64,000 nucleotides of DNA, from positions 7,530,303-7,594,302 of the forward strand of contig NC_081332.1 in the NCBI RefSeq assembly GCF_022539665.2, read 5' to 3'. The stretch is from Daphnia carinata (lineage: Eukaryota; Arthropoda; Branchiopoda; Diplostraca; Daphniidae). Below the pieces are notes generated by a model. That model saw only the letters and a program-made list of their open reading frames with translations, did not search any database and had not been told where the DNA came from. Numbering within the stretch: the stretch's first letter is position 1; every line of letters starts with the position of its first letter. The translations under genes and the position numbers were made by a program. Positions 41,733 to 51,258 of this stretch are shown here, in pieces.

Positions 41733-44700
41733 TCAAAAGTCCGTGTCGTGTGTCCGAATCAGTCGTTCCTCGGTGGCCGCTCCTCGTAGTGCGTGATCCG
41801 TTGTTTCATATCCCTGCATGCCATCTTTGATGTGGGTATCTAAGCGTTGTGCAAGCCGTAGTGTGAATCCTGTCAGGCCGAAAACACTGAGTAGTAGAAT
41901 GACAAACGCTAATATCCATTCGTATGGGTAGTTCCCATAGTTTGACGTTGGCAACGCGTCCAGAAGGTTCAAAATCTGATTATGTGTTAGCGTTGCTGCT
42001 GCTTCTAGTTTTTCTTGTTGTCGCAACATGCTGCTGAACTTGTCGAGGTGTGACGCATTTGATGACGGGAACTGTACGACCGTTGCCATTTTTGGGTTGG
42101 TGATGTTTGGACGGAACTCCGGTAGGTCTGGCATATGAATTGATATGGCTGCGGCTGTTGTGGTGCCTTCCAGGCTTGCTGGAAATATCCAATCCTCTGT
42201 GCGAGCTGTGCATCCTTGTGGGACTTCAAAGTATCCTACTGCCGGTAATTGTAGGCGTTGTGACGGTACTTGCTTACTGTCCGGAGGGCATGAAAAAACC
42301 ACGTTATGTGGGCCTGTCGCTGAGAATGCCCATTGGTTTTGTCCTAGGTAGACTACTTCCGGGCCATTCCACTGTATGAATTGTTTCTGACAATACGCTT
42401 TGACTTGAGCTTCCTCGTTGTTGAACAGCGCAACCGCACACGATTTCCTTTTGCCCCTTTTTGAAAATCCCGTATGGAATTTGCATAGTTGTTTATCTAG
42501 TCGTCGACAGTTACTCATTTCGTCTTTTGATAACTCGACAAACGTATCTAAGTCGGCTGTTATTGCCAGAAAATCTGGCAAGTTGGTTATTTGTACCCCG
42601 TGTGTGCCGTTTTTGGTTGGTTTTGTTAACCTAACTAGCTTGAACAAATTAAAGTGTTGTGCGTGGTCATAAATGGGGATTTCGATAAAGAGGTGGAACT
42701 TATTATGGGTAGCTGCGACCGACACCCGTGCTTCCCGATAGATAACCCATAATTCCTCTGCTGGTATCGTCCAGCCCAATGGTAAATGTTTATTTATCTC
42801 TTTTATCGCTCTCTCTAGTTCTGTAGGCCAGAAGATTTGTGGTGGTAAATGCCCGTTAGCCAGCGTTGTTAATCCTATTTCCCAGTCCCCGATTTGTTGT
42901 TGAAGCCATCCGATCACTTGTTCCAATGATTCGAACGTCGAGTCCAGCTCTGCGAAGTACTGCTCTTGTTGTATGTGTGCTAGTTCATACGCCTGAATGT
43001 GATCCAAAATATCATCTGCCCTCTTCTGAAGTATCGTGGACTGCTGTTGTAGTTCCTGCAACAATGCTACACTTGATCGTGATAGTTGTAGGCTCTCATT
43101 TATGATCGATGCATGTTGCTCCAGTATATGGACTATTTCTTGTTTTTGGTTTCCCATTGCATCAATTTTCTTATTTAGTTCTACCAAATCCGCCTGAGTG
43201 GAGACACCAAACAACCACTTAAGTGCCGTGCCACCCAAATCTATCACTGCTCTTTTCGCTCTAGCCGCTCCTGTCAGAGTCATCGCACATGTTGTCAATC
43301 TTGTTTTGGATAAGTTTAATGTTCTGCTCAGTAGTAGCACTTTATTCTCGATTTTACTTGCTGTCATAAAACTTGTGGTGTCCCTCCATGCCGCGTGTCC
43401 GTCTTCTTTTTCAAATTTTGCTCCATCCTTTCTATGTTTTGCTGCCAGTAAGGCCAATTCCTCCAGGTGTTTTTCTACTATCGTGACGGCCTTCTCTGCA
43501 TCTTGTAGGATCACGTCCGTGGCCACCGTCCATGATGATTCACTGATTGTAATTCCTGGTTGTTCTTTGAAAATTACGGTGTCCCTGACCATCATTGCTG
43601 AGGTACTGAATGTGCACCCGATTAGCAATAGAAACAGTAGGTGAATTATCCCTGCCCTGAAAAAATCGGGTTTGCGCCGATTCCGTAGTGGCCGTGTAAG
43701 GCCCATCTCTTGGGTGTTTCCTTCTCTTTCCGAAGTTTGTTCCATCGAGTGGCTTACTTGAATATTTGAGTTTTTCTGCCTAGCTGTCTGTTCTTCCTCT
43801 TCATTCTCTATAATCTCGGTTGTTTCGTCCTCGGCGCTCGTCGATTCACTCCTGTTTTCCTGATGTTTCACCCGTCCGTTATCCGCTGATGATCTTTGTG
43901 CCAATCCTTCCTGAAGTGTGCTGGTTTGATGAAATAACTTCATACTGACGACATGAACGATTTCGGTTTTGCCGCCTTTTCTCTTCGGCTGGACTTCGTA
44001 GTTAACTGGCGTGGTTTGACGTAGAACTTCGTATGGGCCTATCCATCGATGTAGTAGTTTATCGGAACGTCCTTTTTTCCTTATTGGCTTGTATATCAGT
44101 ACCATGTCTCCTGCCTGAAATGTTACTATGCGGTGATGAGCATCATAACCCATTTTTTGTTTCTCTTGTGCGTGCTGTAATCGTGTCCGCACAATGTCTC
44201 TCGCGATTGATAAGTCACTCATTAGTTGTTCAACGTATGTCTTTTTTGCCAAGTCCGTTGAGAGTCGTGGATTTGGCTGAGCTCCTGTTAGTAGGTCTAT
44301 TGGGAGTACTGGTTCTCTACCGTATAGTAGAAAAAATGGCGAAAATCCAGTGGATTCTTGTCGTGCTGTATTATACGCGAAGCAAATGTGCTGCAATAGT
44401 TCATCCCAGTTCTTTTGGTCGTTTGAGACGTACATCGACATCATCGTGGCTAAAGTGTGATTCATGCGTTCCACTTGTCCATTTGCTTGTGGATGATAAC
44501 TTGAAGTTGTCTTATGCCTGACTCCCAACTTCTGAAACATGGTTTGCGTAACTTCTGCTAGGAAGCATTTGCCCCGATCCGTTATTATGGCTTCGGGCAT
44601 TCCATGACGTAGTGCAATGTATTCCACCAGAAATTTAGTAACGTCTTCTGCCTTGCCCGATGGCAAGGCTTTTAATTCCACCCATTTTGTCAAATAATCC

Positions 44701-47700
44701 ACTGCTACGATGATCATTTTATTCCCTGAGTCCGATAACGTAAACGGTCCTAGGAGGTCCACCCCCACCTTTTGGAACGGTCTGGCCACTTTGATACATT
44801 GCAGCATCCCACCTGGAAGGAGTTTTGGGCTTTTTCGTGTTTGACACTGTGGGCATGTTTTAACGTACTCCATCACGTCTTTCGCCATGTCCTTCCAAAA
44901 AAAACGGTGCGTAATTTTCTGTAGCGTTTTCTGGATTCCCATATGTCCTGAATACGGATCATTATGACATGCTGTTAACACCATGTGTCTATAATCAGGA
45001 GGAACGCATAATCGTAGCCATTGTTTTCCCCATTTCGTCTTCTTTTTATACAATTTTCCTTCATCCAGTGAAAAGCACCTTCCGGCCGATCTTTGTAATT
45101 CCAGTTTTTCAATAAGTTTTCCCCATTTGCTTACTCCACGTTGCTTCTGTGCCAGATCCAATAATATGTCTGTTGACATAAAGTCTGCTTGGTTATATTG
45201 CAGTATTCCAATAGCTATGCACCGATCTTCTGTCTCCGTTTCTGTGATGGGGATTGGGTAGCGAGACAAGCAGTCCGCGTTGGAATGTAGTTTACCATTC
45301 CTATATCTGATCTCTACGTCGTATTCTAGCAGGCACAAACTCCAGCGTGCTAGTCGTCCTGCTAAATCCTTTTTTGTCCTTAGCCAACAGAGGGCTTCAT
45401 GATCGGTCACAATTATTACTTTGCAGCCCCACACAAAACTTCTAAATTTCTTCAAACCCCAGATGAGAGCCAGGCATTCTTTCTCAGTAATCGAATAATT
45501 GACTTCTGATTTTGACATCAGCCGACTGGCGTAAGCCAACGGATATTCTTTTCCGTCTTTGGACTGTGACAATACCGCCCCAATGCCGTATCCACAAGCG
45601 TCCGTCATGATAATCATCGGTGCTTCATAATCTGGGTGAGCCAATATCGGGGCCGCAGTTAACATTTGTTTCAGATTTATGAAACTTGTTCGCTGAGCTT
45701 CCTCCCAAATAAAAGATGTGCCTTTCTTGGTTAATCTTGTCAGTGGTTGGGCTAATTTGGCGAAATTTTTTATATGCCGTCTGTAGTACGAACAAAGCCC
45801 GACAAAGCTTTGAACTCGTCTGATTTTTTCTGCTAATGTTTTTCCCTCGTTGCATTCTGCGAAGTCTGCTACTGCTGCAATTTTTTCCGGATCTGGTGAT
45901 ATGCCTTGTTTAGAAACCACGTGTCCTAGGACTTTCAACGTCGTCATTGCGAATTGGCATTTGTTTCCTTTTAGTTTAAGCCCTGCTTTGGCTAAGCACG
46001 ATAATACCAGGTGTAAGCGATGCACGTGAGTTTGAAAATCAGGTGCGTACACCACTACGTCATCTAGGTACACTAGGCATGAATTCCAACGCAGTCCTCC
46101 CAAAATGACGTCCATTGCCCGTTGAAAGGCACTGGGCCCATTCGTTAGTCCGAATGGCAGGACTTTGAATTGATATAATCCGTCTGCTGTGATAAACGCC
46201 GTCTTTTCTCTGTCTTCTTTTCGCAGTGGAAGTTGATGATATCCTGATTGTAAATCCATTATGGAAAAATATTCCGCGCCTTCTAGTTTGCTCAGAATAT
46301 CGTTGATACGGGGTAGAGGGTATACGTCTCTAACTGTGACCTCGTTTAATCCCCGGTAGTCTACACAGAACCGCCATGATCCATCCTTTTTCTTTATCAG
46401 TACGACTGGCGCTCCCCAAGGGCTCTCTGATCTTTCTATGATGCCAGCTTTTATCATGTCTTCTGATAATCCTTGTATGATTTTCCGCGCTTTCCATGCG
46501 CTTGCATTTGGTCGCTGATATATTGGTAACGCTCCCTCTTTGATATTGATTTGATGTTCTGCTGTCGTACAAAATCCCATATCTTTGTCATTCTTTGCGA
46601 AGCATGATAGGTGTCCTTCTAGTAGTGCTAGTAGCGATTTTCGATTTTCGTTTGTTAGTTCACTATTTATTTGTTGTTCTAAATTATCTACTAGGTTCTT
46701 CTCCTCCAACGTCAGCTTGTCCTTGTTTTCTCCGTCCTCTTGTTGTGGAAGCTCCTCCCACTCACACTTGATTATCTTATTGGTATATGGCTGTACCGTC
46801 CCCAAAGTTGACCCTTCCTTTAGCCACACTGGTACGGCCGATAAATTGGCCACCGGTATGCACTTCGAATCTGCCGCCAGAATAGCATGACCTGTTGCCA
46901 GCTTTTTAGACACCCATAACTCTGTCGAAGGGGAAAACAACCCAGTTGAAGAGCTATTCTCGTCGCGATTTGTGTTCACTGTTATCACCGAAAATGCCGG
47001 AATCATGTAACTAGTTGTGTTACTAATTTTACTGCCAGCCTGAAGACTTTCCTCTTGATCGTGATCATCCTTAAACGGTAGCTCTCCCAATATCACTTGC
47101 GTTGTGTCACCGGTGTAATCAATTCGAAGTTTTCCGAATTGTTTTAAAAAATCATTCCCCAGCAACAAGTCAATTCCGTCCATTTCCATGATTACTGCCC
47201 TTCCTTGGGCTGTTGTATTATTATGGGTTATGGTTACCCGGGCTGCTCCTAACGGCGTTACTTTGGAACCATTTGCTAATACAATGTCCGGGCCGCCCCA
47301 ATCCTCCATCACATAATGTGTGCGTCCCAACAATTTTGGCGATATGACGCTGACTGCTGCGCCCGTGTCCACCACTGCCGTTGCTGTGATGTCTCCACAT
47401 TTCACCGTCTTTTTGATTAAACGGGATATGTCCGACAACAGTATTGGTACATTCTTCCCCAACTTTTGTTTTATAATCTCACTTGTCTCTTCACCACTTT
47501 GATCTTCCTGTGTTGACAATGGCTGTGTTGACTGTGCCGTTCCATGGTCCGTTTTGTTAGGAATGTTAATCTTGTTCACATAAAATTGTTGCTCCAGGTT
47601 CGGTAATTCTTCTGCATTCGAGTGTAACGCCACGCTGTTCACCGTTCCTGCTTGCTTGTGTCCTTCCGGCTGATGAAACTGCCTTTGCCTGGCGTGTTGT

Positions 47701-48146
47701 TGTTCGCCCTGTTGTCTCATCTGATTCTGTCTTGGGCCTCTGTATAATGCTGACGCTGGGTTCTGGAAGCATCTGTAGTCAAGGTGGCCTATTTTTGAAC
47801 AAAATCCGCATACGTATCTTCCCTCGGTCGTCCTTCTATTTCTATCGAATCCATTACTACTGATTTTGCTTTGACCCATTTTAGCCATTTGGAATGCCGG
47901 TCCTGTAGATAAGTGTAACTGTTTCACCGTTTCGTTTAATTGTTTCAGCGCACTCGTAATTTCTGCTGTTAATGTCGGTTGAGTCACATTCTTGTTCAGT
48001 TTCGTATTTTCCGGCTCCTCTGATAGCGCTCTTAAAGATTGGGCCCAAACTTCCTGGTTCGCCAGATCCATGGCCTCCGTGTGTAACTTGGCCAGATCTA
48101 GAAAGTCAGCCGTAGATGTCGGCTTATGTGGGTAAATTTTTTGCAA
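41733..48146 (-). CDS. pol-env: Gag C-term-Pol-Env polyprotein of Gypsy C
   Basis: This is a 2137-codon open frame. Approximate residues: zinc knuckle CGFCSKIGHLDYRC 113; protease AVVDTGAAVSVIS 258; RT from 560 with LVYLDDVVVYA near 693; RNase H 830-960; integrase HHCC 1060-1105 and D, D, E in GVDLLGP, ITDRGKCF and GQVERMNH (1130-1230). Env starts near 1490 with a hydrophobic leader (IIHLLFLLLIGC), then furin-type RAKR near 1630 followed by a hydrophobic AVIDLGGTALKWLFG. A membrane segment (WILAFVILLLSVFGL) lies near 2085. Env resembles the baculovirus-F/errantivirus class. Env has no separate start and may rely on splicing. The first codon shown is TTG, so translation must come from upstream gag. 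Confidence 0.9.
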   Translation of the reverse strand: MQKIYPHKPTSTADFLDLAKLHTEAMDLANQEVWAQSLRALSEEPENTKLNKNVTQPTLTAEITSALKQLNETVKQLHLSTGPAFQMAKMGQSKISSNGFDRNRRTTEGRYVCGFCSKIGHLDYRCFQNPASALYRGPRQNQMRQQGEQQHARQRQFHQPEGHKQAGTVNSVALHSNAEELPNLEQQFYVNKINIPNKTDHGTAQSTQPLSTQEDQSGEETSEIIKQKLGKNVPILLSDISRLIKKTVKCGDITATAVVDTGAAVSVISPKLLGRTHYVMEDWGGPDIVLANGSKVTPLGAARVTITHNNTTAQGRAVIMEMDGIDLLLGNDFLKQFGKLRIDYTGDTTQVILGELPFKDDHDQEESLQAGSKISNTTSYMIPAFSVITVNTNRDENSSSTGLFSPSTELWVSKKLATGHAILAADSKCIPVANLSAVPVWLKEGSTLGTVQPYTNKIIKCEWEELPQQEDGENKDKLTLEEKNLVDNLEQQINSELTNENRKSLLALLEGHLSCFAKNDKDMGFCTTAEHQINIKEGALPIYQRPNASAWKARKIIQGLSEDMIKAGIIERSESPWGAPVVLIKKKDGSWRFCVDYRGLNEVTVRDVYPLPRINDILSKLEGAEYFSIMDLQSGYHQLPLRKEDREKTAFITADGLYQFKVLPFGLTNGPSAFQRAMDVILGGLRWNSCLVYLDDVVVYAPDFQTHVHRLHLVLSCLAKAGLKLKGNKCQFAMTTLKVLGHVVSKQGISPDPEKIAAVADFAECNEGKTLAEKIRRVQSFVGLCSYYRRHIKNFAKLAQPLTRLTKKGTSFIWEEAQRTSFINLKQMLTAAPILAHPDYEAPMIIMTDACGYGIGAVLSQSKDGKEYPLAYASRLMSKSEVNYSITEKECLALIWGLKKFRSFVWGCKVIIVTDHEALCWLRTKKDLAGRLARWSLCLLEYDVEIRYRNGKLHSNADCLSRYPIPITETETEDRCIAIGILQYNQADFMSTDILLDLAQKQRGVSKWGKLIEKLELQRSAGRCFSLDEGKLYKKKTKWGKQWLRLCVPPDYRHMVLTACHNDPYSGHMGIQKTLQKITHRFFWKDMAKDVMEYVKTCPQCQTRKSPKLLPGGMLQCIKVARPFQKVGVDLLGPFTLSDSGNKMIIVAVDYLTKWVELKALPSGKAEDVTKFLVEYIALRHGMPEAIITDRGKCFLAEVTQTMFQKLGVRHKTTSSYHPQANGQVERMNHTLATMMSMYVSNDQKNWDELLQHICFAYNTARQESTGFSPFFLLYGREPVLPIDLLTGAQPNPRLSTDLAKKTYVEQLMSDLSIARDIVRTRLQHAQEKQKMGYDAHHRIVTFQAGDMVLIYKPIRKKGRSDKLLHRWIGPYEVLRQTTPVNYEVQPKRKGGKTEIVHVVSMKLFHQTSTLQEGLAQRSSADNGRVKHQENRSESTSAEDETTEIIENEEEEQTARQKNSNIQVSHSMEQTSEREGNTQEMGLTRPLRNRRKPDFFRAGIIHLLFLLLIGCTFSTSAMMVRDTVIFKEQPGITISESSWTVATDVILQDAEKAVTIVEKHLEELALLAAKHRKDGAKFEKEDGHAAWRDTTSFMTASKIENKVLLLSRTLNLSKTRLTTCAMTLTGAARAKRAVIDLGGTALKWLFGVSTQADLVELNKKIDAMGNQKQEIVHILEQHASIINESLQLSRSSVALLQELQQQSTILQKRADDILDHIQAYELAHIQQEQYFAELDSTFESLEQVIGWLQQQIGDWEIGLTTLANGHLPPQIFWPTELERAIKEINKHLPLGWTIPAEELWVIYREARVSVAATHNKFHLFIEIPIYDHAQHFNLFKLVRLTKPTKNGTHGVQITNLPDFLAITADLDTFVELSKDEMSNCRRLDKQLCKFHTGFSKRGKRKSCAVALFNNEEAQVKAYCQKQFIQWNGPEVVYLGQNQWAFSATGPHNVVFSCPPDSKQVPSQRLQLPAVGYFEVPQGCTARTEDWIFPASLEGTTTAAAISIHMPDLPEFRPNITNPKMATVVQFPSSNASHLDKFSSMLRQQEKLEAAATLTHNQILNLLDALPTSNYGNYPYEWILAFVILLLSVFGLTGFTLRLAQRLDTHIKDGMQGYETTDHALRGAATEERLIRTHDTDF

Positions 48147-48157
48147 TAACGATGGTT

Positions 48158-48889
48158 TTAGACCGCGGTATAGATTCTAGATTCTAGTTGATGCTCTTGT
48201 GACATTGTCGGGTTCACCAACCTGCACATATTAATTACGTCGTAGAAATACGACACTATGTCTTCCTCTACGCCTTGTACTCGTTGACGAAGCTTGCTCT
48301 CTTGCACTAGTGTGAAATTAGCCTGCCGAAAGGCCGCTACGAATTGCGATTTTAACCCTGTCGCTGCTGGCAGATTGGGTCGTGTTGGGTCTTCCGGGTT
48401 CGGGCGGAGCGGAAGATCCTCCCAGTGATCAGGGTGAGGATGCACCAAAAACCATTTTCTGGCTGCCCCTTCCAAATACATCGCGAAATTCCGCGCTTGG
48501 TCTGCATCTGACCAACGGTTGTACGCTGCCACTATCTCAAAGCGTTCTAACCAATCCATAGGATCTTCCTCCGGGTTTGCTGAAAAAATCGGCGGTGCTA
48601 TGAATTTTTGTACACTTGCCGCCATGTTGCTGGGCCGTGTGTAAAAATTGAGCCGAGATTGCTCTGGTGTCGAGTTTCGTGGTTCACTGATTACTGCGCG
48701 TTCTACTCCACGAACGTCTTCTCTTGACACTGTCGTACTGTCACGTGTGAGGGGTGTTACATTAACAATGACACTACTATCAGGCACTTCCACTTTTTCT
48801 ATCAGTTCAGATTGATCAAATAGTTCCGGATGTAACCGTCTACTTGGCGCCCGGCCGCACGTAGGATATCTCCCTGACTGTTTACTCAT
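48158..48889 (-). CDS. gag: Gag of Gypsy C, capsid part, frame break at end
   Basis: ATG at 48889 (MSKQSGRYPTC) gives about 243 residues with a capsid core (FIAPPIFSANPEEDPMDWLERF, then ARNFAMYLEGAARKWF). It ends at a TAA at 48158-48160. The zinc knuckle is in the -1 frame that begins in overlap and continues to 41733, so the break falls inside gag next to a tandem TAGATTC repeat (48171-48187). No standard slippery heptamer is evident, so a mutation and a family-specific frameshift site both remain possible. Confidence 0.75.
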   Translation of the reverse strand: MSKQSGRYPTCGRAPSRRLHPELFDQSELIEKVEVPDSSVIVNVTPLTRDSTTVSREDVRGVERAVISEPRNSTPEQSRLNFYTRPSNMAASVQKFIAPPIFSANPEEDPMDWLERFEIVAAYNRWSDADQARNFAMYLEGAARKWFLVHPHPDHWEDLPLRPNPEDPTRPNLPAATGLKSQFVAAFRQANFTLVQESKLRQRVQGVEEDIVSYFYDVINMCRLVNPTMSQEHQLESRIYTAV

Positions 48890-48956
48890 CAGTCGACGCG
48901 AACACTGGAGAATCCCAATAGTTTCGAATCTCAAACAATTCTCCAAAAAATTACGG

Positions 48957-49175
48957 GACCCTCCCCAACGAAAACTTCCGCTTTGCTGGCCACCTCTTGT
49001 ACCAGTTTGCGGCAAACGCACGAAATCAAATGCGATATACTGAAAATCCGCACACAACAAAATAAAGGAACCTTCCCAACAAAAAAACTTCCGCCTTGCT
49101 GGCCACCTCTTGCACCAGTTTGCGGTAAACGAACGAAATTAAATGCGATAAATGGATTTACGGAAAATTCGGTTG
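48957..49175. repeat. ~113-bp tandem duplication in Gypsy C leader
   Basis: CTTCCGCTTTGCTGGCCACC at about 48977 recurs with small changes at about 49090, with shared flanks through GCGATA. It lies between the primer-binding site and gag. Confidence 0.7.
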
Positions 49176-49212
49176 ACCGACACGGAATCAAATTTACGAA
49201 GTTCTTTAGGGG

Positions 49213-49233
49213 CTCGACCTGCGTCTCCACCAA
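49213..49233 (-). promoter_or_regulatory. Candidate primer-binding site of Gypsy C
   Basis: Directly inside the 5' LTR the minus strand reads TGGTGGAGACGCAGG, beginning with TGG complementary to a tRNA CCA end. I cannot assign the tRNA. Confidence 0.5.
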
Positions 49234-49234
49234 T

Positions 49235-49649
49235 TGTGACGGCTACTGCCGCACTCCACTAAAAAAGGACTGACTCACAGCGCTTTTGAACCTGGTGTAT
49301 TAATTTCTGCCACACTTAACACTCCACATCCAACTGTCTACTGAGAGCCTCGTCTCACTCGTAGGCCCTCATATTTAAAGCAAAAGGGTCGTTACCCGCT
49401 AGGGTGACGCGGGAAGTAAAGGAGATGGTCACGTAGATAACCTCTACGTGACCGTTCGAATAGAAAGCGCATAGAAGGGGTAAGCTCTTCCAATAAGATG
49501 GTCAAGCAGATAATTCTACTTGACCTTACGGAAGTGAAAGCGGAGAAAAAGGGTTGGGGCTGATGTACGAGACGTTCCCAGCACGTGGATGTCCTCGGAC
49601 TCCACGTGTCCCTCGTTAACACGTGGATGTCCTCCGAATCCACGTGACA
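49235..49649 (-). repeat. 5' LTR of Gypsy C (415 bp)
   Basis: Same ends as the 3' LTR and one 38-bp unit fewer (453 minus 38 equals 415). It contains a TTTAAATA promoter-like site on the minus strand; the one substitution noticed lies next to it. Confidence 0.92.
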
Positions 49650-50449
49650 ATAGGACATCAGAAATGTATCCAGCTTGAAAGGCGTGGATGAATTTCAATC
49701 TGCAATTGTTGGCGTACTTCTGCATGGCCGGAACGCGTTTACAGCGTAGTTGAATTGTTACTAACATCATAAATTCTAAAAACAGACGGTTTATTACTGC
49801 AGATATTGGGCACCGGGTCTGTCGCGTTTGCCGGGAGATAAAACAATTTGTGTTGAGAATCGCCCAGTTCCCCGTATTCGTTAAAAACGCCGTAGCGGTA
49901 TTCCTGGATTAAGCCCATTCATGGACGAAGACCTTGCCTGTGTTGCTGTTTAACTGAAGACCAAGCAATCAGCGTTGCTAAACATTCCAACATTTCATGA
50001 GAGAAAGATAATTTTAGCATTTTTACAGACCTGGTTTACCGAACATCATATGGTTATATTGTTGGTTAAGGGTGGCCAAATAATTCCGTGTCAAATGGAT
50101 TGTTTCGCCTCGTTCGCTGCATATTCCAGTCTGTGCCTCGGATTGGGTTCGTCCACAATGAAAAAAAAAAAATACGAACAAATGAAATGAAATAGGCTTG
50201 ATCACCCGTCGCCACGTATAACACAGGAGATGCTTCTATAATCATTTTCTAATTGCCAATCGCAAAAAGAATGAATTACTAAACCATTAATTGTATTAAA
50301 TTATCAATGAATACCTCGATGTTATCAATGATGATGTCGAATTGATTCTCAGGTACTGCGTCACTGATGGTGAACACCAAATCGACGTAGCCACTGTCGA
50401 CGAGGCTCGCGCGCGTAGAAGATGAACTACCAATCGATTCATTTTTCCG

Positions 50450-50675
50450 TTTTCACCTCGTCAGCAGTCACTGCTCCGGCTGTCACTCATATCACTTAGT
50501 CTGCACCAATTTTCACTTAACTTCCTGCCACCGCTCCGGAAGCCGCCTCACGTACTTACTCCGAATCACTTTTTACATAGGATGTCACCGCTTCTGGCCG
50601 TGTTGCCCAGTCCAGCACTGCTCCGGCATACGGATCCGTCCACGTGACTTCCGGTAACGTTGTTCGCGACTACTA
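50450..50675 (+). pseudogene. RR cuticle gene 3' fragment with stops
   Basis: Contains the cuticle tail phrases (APVFT-like repeats, ASRTYS, GSVHVTSGNVVRDY then TAA). In-frame stops occur, for example at the TAG in ATCACTTAG and at TTCACTTAA. The signal peptide and chitin-binding domain are missing. Confidence 0.65.
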
Positions 50676-51258
50676 AGCGCGATAAATCCTGCAAATATAT
50701 CTATATACATCAAAGATATGTCAAGTTAAATACCAAAAAAAAAAGAATATGTATCAATGATAAAATATATTGTTAAGAGCTTTTCAGCTCGGCTTATATT
50801 TTCCTGACTAAACATAACATGGCACAACGAAAACACAACGATTTTCGCCATAATACACACACACAAAGGTACTCGCCATAATTTAACAAAGTAATTAAAG
50901 AGTAGAACACAGTCAGAAGAGGGAGCTATGACATGTTCAGCTCGTTCCCACATTCTGCAGGAAGTAGATGTAATTCAAACGACTAATGACACTCTCGAAA
51001 CCAGGTGGGTAAGAGAGGTAGGGCGTGGTTGGAACAAAAAACTCATTTTTGTTCCCTACGATTACAAAAATCGTCCAACTAAATGAAAAAAATATATAGA
51101 TTTGTAGCCAGTTATCTCAGGCACATAAAAATATTTTTTTTGGAGTGGGTTCGGCAAAGATGAACATCTACTATGGGTAAAAAACTGGAGGTACAGTATC
51201 CTGCACAAAAAGAAGAACACCCGATTTAATTTTTAAAAGCCATCTATGGGCAAAATAT
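50676..51258 (+). other. Third fragment of the duplicated host block
   Basis: About 50690-50760 matches cuticle 3' flank, and 50920-51010 matches the spectrin-like exon of 34165-34334 with substitutions. Similarity then stops before any Gly-Tyr gene. 51026-51258 has nothing recognisable. Confidence 0.5.

Larger units (their letters stand above)
41154..49649 (-). mobile_element. Gypsy element C with env, recent insertion
   Basis: Full-length 8.5-kb element on the minus strand with LTRs at 49235-49649 (5') and 41154-41606 (3'). The target duplication is ATAG (41150-41153 and 49650-49653). The LTRs differ by one 38-bp tandem unit and, as far as I compared, one substitution. Gag is followed by a single 2137-codon frame for the gag C-terminus, protease, RT, RNase H, integrase and env. 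It sits in a CLCA exon in the same orientation as that gene. Confidence 0.93.
38153..50415 (-). pseudogene. CLCA-type (chloride channel accessory) pseudogene split by Gypsy insertion
   Basis: The N-terminal metallohydrolase-like part is at 50415-49650 (SGYVDLVFTISDAVPEN; then GETIHLTRNYLATLNQQ, VFVHEWA). The VWA domain and rest are at 41150-38153 (SRFVLVADISDL; GGIILLVTDGKNSPG; KWTAPGDDLDTGPG; C-terminal membrane helix LLVVAFGLLLLACLCVALLMA in part). Known CLCA proteins are secreted or membrane-bound, self-cleaving regulators of chloride currents. The HExxH site reads HEWA then TAA plus a frameshift near 49900. The MIDAS reads DISDL rather than DxSGS. Frames also break near 38485. The 5' end lacks a signal peptide. 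Confidence 0.8.

Noticed and set aside
41311..41736. 141-codon ORF with a hydrophobic segment downstream of Gypsy C env
   Set aside because: It begins at TTG, most of it lies in the LTR, and a shorter version of the LTR part is open at 49392-49658; treated as non-coding.
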